DNA of 10,603 nucleotides, from assembly GCA_943327025.2 (NCBI GenBank), contig CALPVO020000056.1:1-10603 (forward strand). Reading direction: 5' to 3'. A program made the position numbers and the translations under genes. How positions within the stretch are numbered: position 1 is the stretch's first letter; the number at the start of each line of letters is the position of its first letter. Shown here one piece after another: positions 1-6,246 of the stretch. Below the pieces are notes generated by a model. The model did no database searches. It had not been told where the DNA came from and saw nothing but the letters and a program-made list of their open reading frames with translations. This DNA comes from Janthinobacterium lividum. GTDB taxonomy: Bacteria; Pseudomonadota; Gammaproteobacteria; Steroidobacterales; Steroidobacteraceae.

Positions 1-144
1 GGCAAGCTCAAGAACATTGGCTCGGACCTCGGTGCCGCCGTGCGCGGCTTCAAGAAAGGCATCAGCGACGAAGAAGAGTCTGCCAAGGAGACCAAGGACG
101 CCAAGGCAGCGGCACCGGTCGCTGACGACAGCAAGAAGGCCTGA
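1..144 (+). CDS. tatA: TatA, C-terminal part (gene enters from the left edge)
   Basis: Frame 1 is open from the first base to a TGA at 142-144 and encodes 47 residues. It starts GKLKNIGSDLGAAVRGFKKG, the end of the conserved TatA amphipathic helix (family pattern KLxxLGxDLGxAVxGFKKA), followed by the usual acidic and lysine-rich disordered tail (DEEESAKETKDAKAAAP...KKA). The membrane helix and the start codon lie outside the window. TatA oligomerises at the inner membrane to form the protein-conducting element for folded proteins that carry twin-arginine signal peptides. The identification is strengthened by tatB and tatC immediately downstream in the standard order. An inverted repeat spans the stop codon (see 134-152). 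Confidence 0.93.
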   Translation, partial: GKLKNIGSDLGAAVRGFKKGISDEEESAKETKDAKAAAPVADDSKKA

Positions 145-152
145 AGCCTTCT
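134..152 (+). other. Hairpin spanning the tatA stop codon
   Basis: AGAAGGC (134-140), CTGAA loop (141-145), GCCTTCT (146-152) form a perfect 7-bp stem. The tatA TGA lies in the loop. There is no T-run after it, so it is not a canonical intrinsic terminator. It may protect the tatA mRNA 3' end or limit read-through; that role is inference. Confidence 0.5.
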
Positions 153-164
153 GCAGCGCTTGAA

Positions 165-222
165 GCAGCCGCCACCTAGGGGCTGCCGTCCTGGTTTACC
201 CAAGGGGCGCCCCTCTTGGGGT
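165..222 (+). other. Two further hairpins in the tatA-tatB gap
   Basis: GCAGCC (165-170) pairs with GGCTGC (181-186) around a 10-nt loop. Next, an imperfect stem runs from about 196 to 222: TACCCAAG pairs with CTTGGGGTA (one extra G), enclosing the perfect palindrome GGGGCGCCCC (204-213). No U-tract follows. tatB begins 25 nt after the second structure, with its ribosome binding site GGAG at 236-239. Structures here would suit mRNA processing or partial attenuation between a highly needed TatA and a less needed TatB, but this is inferred. Confidence 0.45.
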
Positions 223-246
223 AGTCGTGTCGACTGGAGCTAATGC

Positions 247-720
247 ATGTTCGAGGTCGGTTTCAGCGAGATGCTGCTCATCGCGCTGGTAGCGCTGTTG
301 GTGCTTGGGCCCAACAAGCTGCCGAAGCTCGCGCGCGATGTTGGCCGCTGGGCCGGTCGCGCGCGGCAAATGGTCCGCCAAATGCAAGACCAACTGGACC
401 ACGAAACCCGCGTAGCCGAATGGTCACTGGGTGACCCGGAACGCGCGAAGACACTCAACAACCCACCCGCCATCCCCGACGTGAGTGACGTGCCGGACGG
501 TCCGGAAGCACCGCGCCGCCCAGCAGCAGCAGCCGTTCCCACCGGCCCCGAAGCCGTACCGGTCCGGTCAGAAGCCGTGTCCACCGGCCCGGAAGCAGTA
601 CAACATCCTGCCATGGCAGCCGTGAACGTGCCCGCCGGCCCGGAAGCGGTACCGCCGCCGCTGGCGCCCGATTCCTTGCCGACCTCCACCGTGAACGAAC
701 ATGACCGACCACTCGTCTGA
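247..720 (+). CDS. tatB: Sec-independent protein translocase subunit TatB, with a repetitive C-terminal tail
   Basis: This 157-residue protein opens MFEVGFSEMLLIALVALLVLG, the standard TatB start: a single N-terminal membrane helix with the conserved glutamate of FSE, then the GPNKLP hinge (consensus GPxRLP) and an amphipathic helix KLARDVGRWAGRARQMVRQM. TatB works with TatC as the receptor for twin-arginine signal peptides in the inner membrane. The start at 247 is supported by GGAG at 236-239; an ATG at 243 is out of frame and encodes nothing TatB-like. After about residue 80 the tail becomes Pro/Ala/Glu-rich with four GPEA copies and one diverged copy (RSEAV). The 3' end overlaps tatC by 20 bp, implying translational coupling. 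Confidence 0.95.
   Translation: MFEVGFSEMLLIALVALLVLGPNKLPKLARDVGRWAGRARQMVRQMQDQLDHETRVAEWSLGDPERAKTLNNPPAIPDVSDVPDGPEAPRRPAAAAVPTGPEAVPVRSEAVSTGPEAVQHPAMAAVNVPAGPEAVPPPLAPDSLPTSTVNEHDRPLV
494..652 (+). repeat. Imperfect GPEA-coding repeats in the tatB tail
   Basis: A unit resembling ccGGCCCGGAAGCvGTrcc recurs at about 494-510, 541-559, 561-579, 582-600 and 634-652. It encodes DGPEAP, TGPEAVP, VRSEAVS, TGPEAVQ and AGPEAVP. The copies at 541, 561 and 582 are nearly in tandem, whereas the outer two are separated by unique sequence. The reading frame is maintained throughout. Confidence 0.7.
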
Positions 721-1477
721 AACTCGCGGCCTCGGCGAAGGCTCACTGACTTCTCATATCCTCGAACTGCGCGACCGCCTCGTCAAGGCACTGGCCGCGG
801 TGGTAGTGCTGGGCCTGCCCTGTATCGCCTACTCGAATGAACTGTTCACGTTGGTATCGCAGCCACTCATCCAGCAGCTGCCGCCAGGCAGCAAACTCAT
901 TGCCACCAGCGTCGTCTCGCCATTCATGGCGCCGTTCAAGTTATCGCTTTATGTAGCGCTGTTTCTGGCCATGCCCGTCGTGCTCTACCAGCTTTGGGCC
1001 TTCGTGGCGCCTGGCCTCTACAAACACGAACGCAAGTTCGCCGCGCCGTTGGTGCTCACCAGTATCCTGCTGTTCTATGCGGGCGTGTCCTTCGCCTACT
1101 ACGTCGTGTTTCCGCTCATGTTCCAGTTCTTCGCCGCCACCACCCCGGCGGGCGTCACCATGATGACGGACATCACGCAGTACCTCGATTTCGTACTCAT
1201 CCTGTTCCTGTGCTTCGGGCTGGCCTTCGAGATTCCCATCGCGGTGGTGCTGCTCACGCAAACGGGTCTCGTGAAAGTGGCCAAGCTCGCGGAATCCCGC
1301 GGCTACGTCATTATCGGCATCTTCATCATTGCGGCCATCCTCACACCGCCAGACGCCGTGTCACAGTGCGCCATGGCCCTGCCCATGTGGATTCTCTACG
1401 AGGCCGGCATCATCATGTCGCGCATTCTGTCGCGAGTCCGCAAACCCACGGACCGGGACGCCGCCGAAACCACCTGA
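701..1477 (+). CDS. tatC: Sec-independent protein translocase subunit TatC
   Basis: TatC is the polytopic (six-helix) inner-membrane receptor that recognises the twin-arginine motif and recruits TatA. The 258-residue length is typical. Family marks are the cytoplasmic N-terminal HILELRDRL (residues 19-27), FVAPGLYKHER with glutamate 110 (matching the signal-peptide-contacting E103 of E. coli), the FEIP motif at 176-179 with its conserved transmembrane glutamate, and ILTPPD (213-218), the classic start of the fifth to sixth helix region. The ATG at 701 lies inside tatB, 20 bp before the tatB stop, with no strong ribosome binding site, so translation is probably coupled to tatB. A short charged tail (RKPTDRDAAETT) ends the protein. 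Confidence 0.97.
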   Translation: MTDHSSETRGLGEGSLTSHILELRDRLVKALAAVVVLGLPCIAYSNELFTLVSQPLIQQLPPGSKLIATSVVSPFMAPFKLSLYVALFLAMPVVLYQLWAFVAPGLYKHERKFAAPLVLTSILLFYAGVSFAYYVVFPLMFQFFAATTPAGVTMMTDITQYLDFVLILFLCFGLAFEIPIAVVLLTQTGLVKVAKLAESRGYVIIGIFIIAAILTPPDAVSQCAMALPMWILYEAGIIMSRILSRVRKPTDRDAAETT

Positions 1478-1503
1478 GGGGGAGCCCTCTGTTCCTCTCC
1501 CCC
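1478..1503 (+). terminator. Possible weak terminator or mRNA-end hairpin after tatC
   Basis: GGGGGAG (1478-1484) and CTCCCCC (1497-1503) form a perfect 7-bp stem with a 12-nt loop, starting directly after the tatC stop. No T-run follows, so intrinsic termination is doubtful. A competing small hairpin (GAGG with CCTC) is possible in the left arm. Confidence 0.35.
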
Positions 1504-1513
1504 GGCGTTCGGT

Positions 1514-1519
1514 CATACT
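1514..1519 (+). promoter_or_regulatory. Weak -10-like box CATACT before the OPT gene
   Basis: CATACT matches 4 of 6 positions of the -10 consensus and lies 30 bp before the GTG start, which would leave a short leader holding the GGGGGA ribosome binding site. No convincing -35 is seen at 16-18 bp. It is listed because similar TATACT boxes precede two other genes in this window. Confidence 0.3.
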
Positions 1520-1548
1520 CGGCCAAACAATCCACCGGGGGAACATCA

Positions 1549-3519
1549 GTGAACGACCACTCCACGGGCACCGCCCTTCCCGCACAATTGACGGTGAAGG
1601 CCGTCCTGCTGTCGCTGGTTCTCACCGTCATCCTCGCGGCGGCCAACGCCTATCTCGGGCTATTCGCCGGACTGACAGTGGCCACCGCCATTCCAGCGGC
1701 GGTCATCGCCATGGCTGTACTGCGGCTGTTCGGCCCGCCGAACATCCTCGAGAACAACATCGTCGCTACCGGCGCTTCGGCGGGCAGCAGCATTGCCGCT
1801 GGCGCCATCTTCACCATGCCCGCGCTCATCCTGCTCGGACACTGGCAACGCTTTGACTACCTCTGGACCTTCACCATCGTCGGGCTCGGTGGCTTGCTCG
1901 GTGTGCTGTTTAGCGTGCCCTTGCGCCGCACGCTCATCCTCGAGCAAAAGCTGCAGGTCCCGGAAGGTGTCGCCGCCGCCGAAGTGCTGAAGGCTGGCGC
2001 CGGTACTGCCGATGCCGCCAGCGGCCTCAAGTGGCTCGGACTTTCCGCTGCGGCGGGTGGCCTGTTCAAGTTCGCCACCTCAGGCCTGCGCCTCGCTCCG
2101 GAAACCTTCAGCATCTCGCGCTTCGTGGGTGACCGCGGCGTGGCTTTCTTTGGCTATGGCTTTTCCCCGGCGCTGCTCGCCGTCGGTTACATCGTCGGCC
2201 TGAATGTCGGCATCCTGGTCGCGGCCGGTGGTGCCTTCAGTTGGTGGCTGGCCATTCCGCTTTACAACACGTTCTTCGCCGCGCAGGACCCACAGGTCAT
2301 GGCGGCGCTGGCGGATATCACGGACCCCGAAGGCGTGGCCTTCACGCTGTGGAAGTTGCGCATTCGCTATATCGGCGTGGGCTGCATGGTGGTCGGCGGC
2401 TTGTGGGCGCTGTGGTCCTTGCGAAAATCCCTCGGCGCTGGCATCCGCAGTGGTTTTTCAAAGCGCACGCAGGCCGCGGGCGATGTGCCGCACACCGAGC
2501 GCGACCTGCCCATGCCGCTGGTCATGTCGGGCATCGCACTGTTCGTGGTGCCCTTGTTCATTCTTTACTACCTCGTGGTGGGCACCGTGGGAGTAGCGCT
2601 CGCCATGGCCATCATCATGGTAGTGGCGGGCTTCCTCTTCAGCTCCGTCAGCGGCTACATGGCCGGTCTGGTGGGCTCCTCGAACAACCCAGTCTCCGGC
2701 ATCACCATCTCCACCATCCTCTTCGCTTCGCTCGTCCTGTTGGCACTACTGGGCGACGACATCGGCCGCGGCGCCGTGGCGGTGGTGTTCATCGGTGCGG
2801 TGGTATGCAATGCCGCGGCTGTAGCCGGTGACAATCTGCAGGACTTGAAGGCAGGCCAGTTGGTTGGCGCCACACCGTGGCGGCAGCAAGTGATGCTGGG
2901 CATTGGCGCACTCGCGAGCGCGGCCGTCATGGCACCAGTACTGAACCTGCTGCAAGAGGCTTACGGCATCGGTGAGCCGGCACGGCCTGGCGTGCAAGCG
3001 CTGTCCGCTCCGCAAGCCACGCTGGTCAAGAGCGTGGCTGAAGGGATGTTCGGCGGTCAACTGCCGTGGGACATGATTGCGCTGGGCGCGGTAGTCGGCG
3101 CCGGCATCATCGCCTTAGACTTGTGGCTGAAGCGTCGCGGCTCGCGCTGGAGTGCGCCAGTCCTCGCGGTGGCCGTCGGCATCTACCTGCCTTTGGACGT
3201 CTCCATGCCTATCCTGGCTGGCGGCCTGATCAGCGAACTGGCTACGCGCTGGCATGCCGCACGTGCCAATAAGGGTACGACGGGTTCCGCCGAAACCGAG
3301 ACCTTGCAACGCAACGGCATGCTGTTCGCGGCTGGGCTCATCACGGGCGAAGCCATCATCGGCATCCTGATGGCTATCCCCATCGCCTACACCTCGAACC
3401 CCGATGTGCTGGCAGTGGCCGAGGCTTGGCGTCCCGGCCAATGGGCAGGGCTGGCCGTACTATCGGCCATCGGCTATTGGCTGTACCGCGTAGCCACCCG
3501 GCACGCGCCCAGCGGCTAG
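1549..3519 (+). CDS. OPT-family oligopeptide (or metal-chelate) transporter
   Basis: This 656-residue polytopic inner-membrane protein has OPT-family blocks. These are NILENNIVATGASAGSSIAAGAIFT near residues 65-90, EQKLQVPEGVAAAEVLKAG (family pattern 'YPEGxAxAEVL') near 130-150, SSNNPVSGITI near 380, GDNLQDLKAGQLVGATPWRQQ near 425-445, and the C-terminal IYLPLDVSMPILAGGLISE. OPT proteins are proton-coupled importers of small peptides or peptide-like metal chelates; the substrate cannot be read from sequence. The frame is open far upstream through tatC, but GTG 1549 is chosen because GGGGGA lies 6 bp before it, it clears tatC, and MNDHSTG...LTVKAVLLSLVLT gives a normal start into the first helix. 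It sits 71 bp after tatC and may be separately transcribed. Confidence 0.92.
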   Translation: MNDHSTGTALPAQLTVKAVLLSLVLTVILAAANAYLGLFAGLTVATAIPAAVIAMAVLRLFGPPNILENNIVATGASAGSSIAAGAIFTMPALILLGHWQRFDYLWTFTIVGLGGLLGVLFSVPLRRTLILEQKLQVPEGVAAAEVLKAGAGTADAASGLKWLGLSAAAGGLFKFATSGLRLAPETFSISRFVGDRGVAFFGYGFSPALLAVGYIVGLNVGILVAAGGAFSWWLAIPLYNTFFAAQDPQVMAALADITDPEGVAFTLWKLRIRYIGVGCMVVGGLWALWSLRKSLGAGIRSGFSKRTQAAGDVPHTERDLPMPLVMSGIALFVVPLFILYYLVVGTVGVALAMAIIMVVAGFLFSSVSGYMAGLVGSSNNPVSGITISTILFASLVLLALLGDDIGRGAVAVVFIGAVVCNAAAVAGDNLQDLKAGQLVGATPWRQQVMLGIGALASAAVMAPVLNLLQEAYGIGEPARPGVQALSAPQATLVKSVAEGMFGGQLPWDMIALGAVVGAGIIALDLWLKRRGSRWSAPVLAVAVGIYLPLDVSMPILAGGLISELATRWHAARANKGTTGSAETETLQRNGMLFAAGLITGEAIIGILMAIPIAYTSNPDVLAVAEAWRPGQWAGLAVLSAIGYWLYRVATRHAPSG

Positions 3520-3567
3520 TTGCCGCGCGGCAAGAATTGCTTGCCATGGCGCCGGGTGCGCCATGGC
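3520..3567 (+). repeat. Chain of three overlapping inverted repeats before the EamA gene
   Basis: Directly after the OPT stop codon comes the perfect 14-bp palindrome TTGCCGCGCGGCAA (3520-3533). GGCAAG (3529-3534) pairs with CTTGCC (3540-3545) around AATTG. GCCATGGCGC (3543-3552) pairs perfectly with GCGCCATGGC (3558-3567) around CGGGT. The second pairing shares bases with both neighbours, so the three structures are partly exclusive as RNA. The last arm abuts the TATACT box at 3568. Confidence 0.7.
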
Positions 3568-3573
3568 TATACT
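3568..3573 (+). promoter_or_regulatory. Probable -10 box TATACT of the EamA gene
   Basis: TATACT matches 5 of 6 consensus positions. No good -35 is present at 16-18 bp; TTGCCA at 3541-3546 is too distant (21 bp). A transcript starting about 7 nt downstream would begin at or next to the GTG at 3580, implying a leaderless or near-leaderless mRNA. The 10-bp inverted repeat immediately upstream occupies the spacer and could be an operator. Confidence 0.5.
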
Positions 3574-3579
3574 CGCGGC

Positions 3580-4536
3580 GTGCGCGCCCCCACTTCCCGT
3601 CTTTCCCCCGGAGACCCGCTACGGCTGATGGCCGCCTTTGCGGCTGTCTACCTCATCTGGGGTTCTAGTTTCGTGGCCACCAAAGTGATGGTGGCCGAAG
3701 TGCCCGCCATGCTGGCCGTGGCCATTCGCGGCATCTTGGCCGGTGGCATCTTGTTCGGTATCGCCAGCTGGCTGGGCTATTCCCTGCCGGAATCGCGGCG
3801 CGAATGGCGACACATCCTTTTCATGGCAGTCATGACCGTGGTGCTGAGCACCATGCTCAATGTCGTCGCCGCCCGCCATATTGCCAGCAACGAACAGGCA
3901 CTCCTGAACGCCAGTTCGGCGTTCTTCATCGTCATCTTCGGCAGCCTGGGCGGTACGGGGACAGCGCTCGGTAAACGCGCCTGGGGCAGCATCGTGCTGG
4001 GCTTTGGTGGTGTGGCGCTGCTATTGCTGCCACGCGGCGACGGGCACGAATCGCCGTTGCTATGGATGTTGGTGGTACTCGCAGCCTGCATTGCCTGGGG
4101 TATCGGCACTGCGTATTTCCGGCGCTACCCGCCCACCACGGAACCGCTCATGTTCAACGCGCTGCAGTTGGGGTCGGGCGGCCTCATGCTCGTCCCGATG
4201 AGTTTCATGGCCGGTGAAACGCTACCGGTTCACTTGTCTACCAACACCGTGGTGGCGCTGATCTTTTTGACGCTGTTCAGTTCTTGCATTGGCTATACGG
4301 CGTTCACCTATCTGCTGCCGCGCGTCTCGCCAGCGAAACTGGGCACCTACGCCTACGTGAACCCGCTGGTAGCAACGCTGGTGGGCTGGTGGTTGCTGGG
4401 CGAAGCACTCACTCCCATCCAATGGGTAGGCGGCATCATCGTGCTGGCCAGCGTGGCAGTCATCAACTTGCCGGGGAATGGCAACGGCAACGGCAACGGT
4501 AACGGCCGAAAGCAAGCCACATCCAGCGGCAAATAG
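3580..4536 (+). CDS. DMT-superfamily EamA-type transporter
   Basis: This is an inner-membrane drug/metabolite transporter of 318 residues, with two EamA halves and about ten membrane helices. The first half has VYLIWGSSFVATKVM (the family's 'YxIWGSxxxxxK' block); the second ends with SPAKLGTYAYVNPLVATLVGWWLLGEALTPIQWVGG, the standard last-helices signature (pattern 'YxxPVxAxLxGxxxLGE'). Such proteins usually export metabolites or amino acids; the substrate is unknown. Start choice: GTG 3580 fits a promoter box at 3568 but lacks a ribosome binding site. ATG 3628 is an alternative, with GGAG at 3610-3613 lying rather far from it. A TTG at 3520 is unlikely because it falls inside a palindrome upstream of the promoter. 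The C-terminus carries an Asn-Gly repeat. The gene converges on the minus-strand YvlD-like gene 10 bp away. Confidence 0.88.
   Translation: MRAPTSRLSPGDPLRLMAAFAAVYLIWGSSFVATKVMVAEVPAMLAVAIRGILAGGILFGIASWLGYSLPESRREWRHILFMAVMTVVLSTMLNVVAARHIASNEQALLNASSAFFIVIFGSLGGTGTALGKRAWGSIVLGFGGVALLLLPRGDGHESPLLWMLVVLAACIAWGIGTAYFRRYPPTTEPLMFNALQLGSGGLMLVPMSFMAGETLPVHLSTNTVVALIFLTLFSSCIGYTAFTYLLPRVSPAKLGTYAYVNPLVATLVGWWLLGEALTPIQWVGGIIVLASVAVINLPGNGNGNGNGNGRKQATSSGK
4477..4506 (+). repeat. In-frame hexanucleotide repeat encoding (Asn-Gly)5
   Basis: Five hexamer units of the form AAyGGy, mostly AACGGC, lie in tandem in the last 60 bases of the EamA gene (three central units are near identical; the outer ones differ at third positions). 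They encode NGNGNGNGNG after the last membrane helix, in the predicted soluble tail. Because the unit is 6 bp, slippage would change tail length without shifting frame. Confidence 0.8.
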
Positions 4537-4540
4537 CCGC
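4526..4540 (+). terminator. Small hairpin at the end of the EamA gene, between convergent genes
   Basis: GCGGC (4526-4530), AAATA (4531-4535) and GCCGC (4536-4540) form a perfect 5-bp stem whose loop holds most of the EamA stop codon. There is no T-run on either strand, so terminator function is weakly supported. It is the only obvious structure in the 10-bp convergent gap. Confidence 0.25.
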
Positions 4541-4546
4541 CAGCGC

Positions 4547-4930
4547 TTAGTCGCGCGGACCGCGCTGCACGTGCACTTTCACGCCGCCGGGCTGCCCGAA
4601 CAGGGCATTACCCACGGCACCAGCAATGCCGATGACTAACGAGGCCCAGAGCGCCGGCCAAAAACCAGCGACGGTCATGCCATCCAGCATCCACGCCACC
4701 AACCCCACCATCCAGGCATTGATGACCAACAAGAAGATGCCCAGCGTGACGACCGCCAAAGGGAGCGTCAACAACATGAGCAGCGGCCGCACCGTGGCGT
4801 TCACCACACCCAGCAACAGACCGGCCATCAACAGCGTGGCTGGTGTATCGACACTGATGCCATCCACCCATGCAGTCGCCAACCACAACCCCAGCGCGGC
4901 AAATACCGCGCGTAACACGAACGCCGTCAC
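4547..4930 (-). CDS. Phage holin family 4 (YvlD-like) small membrane protein
   Basis: This is a hydrophobic protein of 127 residues with about four membrane helices. It matches the YvlD / 'phage holin family' (PF04020 type) pattern: VLRAVFAALGLWLATAWVDGI, then the hallmark LLLGVVNATVRPLLMLLTLPLAVVTLGIFLLVINAWM, and LDGMTVAGFWPALWASLVIGI. The family name derives from weak similarity to phage holins. Most members are chromosomal membrane proteins of unknown role, and nothing phage-like is nearby. The start is GTG at 4930-4928, overlapping the stop of the upstream amidohydrolase-like gene (GTGA), with GGAGA about 8 nt upstream. This makes translational coupling likely. The protein is the last member of a three-gene minus-strand operon. 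Confidence 0.88.
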   Translation of the reverse strand: MTAFVLRAVFAALGLWLATAWVDGISVDTPATLLMAGLLLGVVNATVRPLLMLLTLPLAVVTLGIFLLVINAWMVGLVAWMLDGMTVAGFWPALWASLVIGIAGAVGNALFGQPGGVKVHVQRGPRD

Positions 4931-6246
4931 TTCATTCTCCTGCCAGCAGCAAACACCAAGGCCACTTCCCGCAACAAGCCAATATCCTCGAGCACTGGGC
5001 CGCGCACCGCAATGATATCGGCAACGCCCCCCGGAACCAGAACACCCTGACGACCGACTGCTGCAGCGGCATCCACCGTGGCGGCACGCAGCGCTTCTTC
5101 AGAAGTGAGGCCGGCCTCGCGCACCAACGCAAAGATTTCCTCGTGCAGCGCCAGCGCTTGCGGCAGTGCCGACTGCCCCGCTGCACTGCCTGTCACCACA
5201 CGCGCACCTGCCGCGCGCAAGGCCCGGACCCGGGCGCCGGCAGATTGGCTCCGCAACTGCGCGTAAGGCGGTGGCGCCAACAACGAATAAGGCGTCCAGG
5301 AAGCGCGCAAATCCTGCGCCAGCAAGGCAGGTAGAGCCTGGAACACCGCCGGCGAGTCTAGTGGTTCGGCATCTACCGACCAGCGCCGCCAAGTGGCCAA
5401 CGGCGCCAGTTGCGGCGCCCACCAGACGATTTGCCCCGCGGCGACGCGTGCTTGCACGGCTGCCAGCGCTTCCGGCGGCCAATCGGGGGCCGTGTCGAGG
5501 CCCAAACCCAGCAGGCCATCCATGCCGGCTGCCATGGCCGGAGCGACCCCGGAGGCCCAACGCAGTTCGGCCCACACCGGGCGACTCGCCGCATGCGCGA
5601 GCGCCACCATCGACTGCAATTCTTCGGGCGTCCACTCCTCGGGAGCAGCCACCACGAAAGCATCCACCCCATCATCCAACCACTGCCTCATGGCGGCAGT
5701 CGCTTCCGCCACAGATTGCACGGTTCGTCGCCCGGTGGCATCGGGCTCGGGATGTCCCTGCCGTTCCAGTACTGGGGCGGCCACCACGAGCCGCGGACCG
5801 GGGACCCGCTTTTCCGCCACCCTTCGCCGCAAATCCAGCGCCGTGGCTGCCGGCGCGCCCACTTCGCGCACGGTGGTCACCCCGGCGGTGAGTTGCACGC
5901 CCAGCGTCCAGGGCATGACGACACGAGCTGCCAAGGGGCGCAGGATGGGGTCGGCCTTCGCGGGATTACCGTGCCCTAATCGCCACGACTGGACCGCCAG
6001 GTCCACCAAGCCCGGCAGGACGGTCATACCTTCCGTACTGATGATTTGGGCTCCGTCGGGCACGGGCGTCGAGGCCATGGGCCCGAGCGCCAGAATGGTG
6101 TCGCCCTCGATGACCACCACCCCGTTGGGGATGGCCGCGCCGGCGCCGGTCCAGACTGTGCCACCCACCAACGCCACCGGCGGCGCAGCGGCAAAGGCTG
6201 CTGACCAGCATAGGCAACCCGACAGGAATAAAGCGATACCGCGCAT
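4927..6246 (-). CDS. Exported amidohydrolase-like protein lacking the family's metal ligands (probable pseudoenzyme)
   Basis: This 439-residue protein begins with a signal peptide (MRGIALFLSGCLCWSAAFAAAP, probable cleavage after AFA or nearby). The fold is recognisable: VALVGGTVWTGAGAAIPNGVVVIEGDTILALG, then EGMTVLPGLVDL (72-83), GVTTVREVGAP (122-132), and the C-terminal block LHEEIFALVREAGLTSEEALRAATVDAA...GVLVPGGVADIIAV of metal-dependent amidohydrolases. The catalytic residues are absent: the HxH after 'PGLVD' is AVQ (84-86), the bridging Lys is Val198, the two later His positions are Glu227 and Gly247, and the final Asp is Ala355. The frame is intact, so this is not simple decay. ATG 6246 is chosen because it starts the signal peptide and overlaps the upstream stop (TAATG). 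It may act as a periplasmic binding or scaffold protein; function unknown. Confidence 0.85.
   Translation of the reverse strand: MRGIALFLSGCLCWSAAFAAAPPVALVGGTVWTGAGAAIPNGVVVIEGDTILALGPMASTPVPDGAQIISTEGMTVLPGLVDLAVQSWRLGHGNPAKADPILRPLAARVVMPWTLGVQLTAGVTTVREVGAPAATALDLRRRVAEKRVPGPRLVVAAPVLERQGHPEPDATGRRTVQSVAEATAAMRQWLDDGVDAFVVAAPEEWTPEELQSMVALAHAASRPVWAELRWASGVAPAMAAGMDGLLGLGLDTAPDWPPEALAAVQARVAAGQIVWWAPQLAPLATWRRWSVDAEPLDSPAVFQALPALLAQDLRASWTPYSLLAPPPYAQLRSQSAGARVRALRAAGARVVTGSAAGQSALPQALALHEEIFALVREAGLTSEEALRAATVDAAAAVGRQGVLVPGGVADIIAVRGPVLEDIGLLREVALVFAAGRRMK

Noticed and set aside
994..1548. N-terminal extension of the OPT transporter through tatC
   Set aside because: The added 185 residues are His/Arg-rich nonsense in a shifted frame of tatC. 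GTG 1549 has a good ribosome binding site and gives a family-length protein.
4547..4930. Evidence of a prophage, from the 'phage holin' family name
   Set aside because: The family is mostly chromosomal YvlD-like proteins. There is no endolysin, integrase, attachment site or structural gene nearby.
6214..6225. Lipobox-like LSGC at residues 8-11 of the amidohydrolase-like protein
   Set aside because: The sequence fits a lipobox, but only seven residues precede it, too few for a lipoprotein signal peptide. The hydrophobic stretch continues to AFAAAP, favouring ordinary signal peptidase cleavage.
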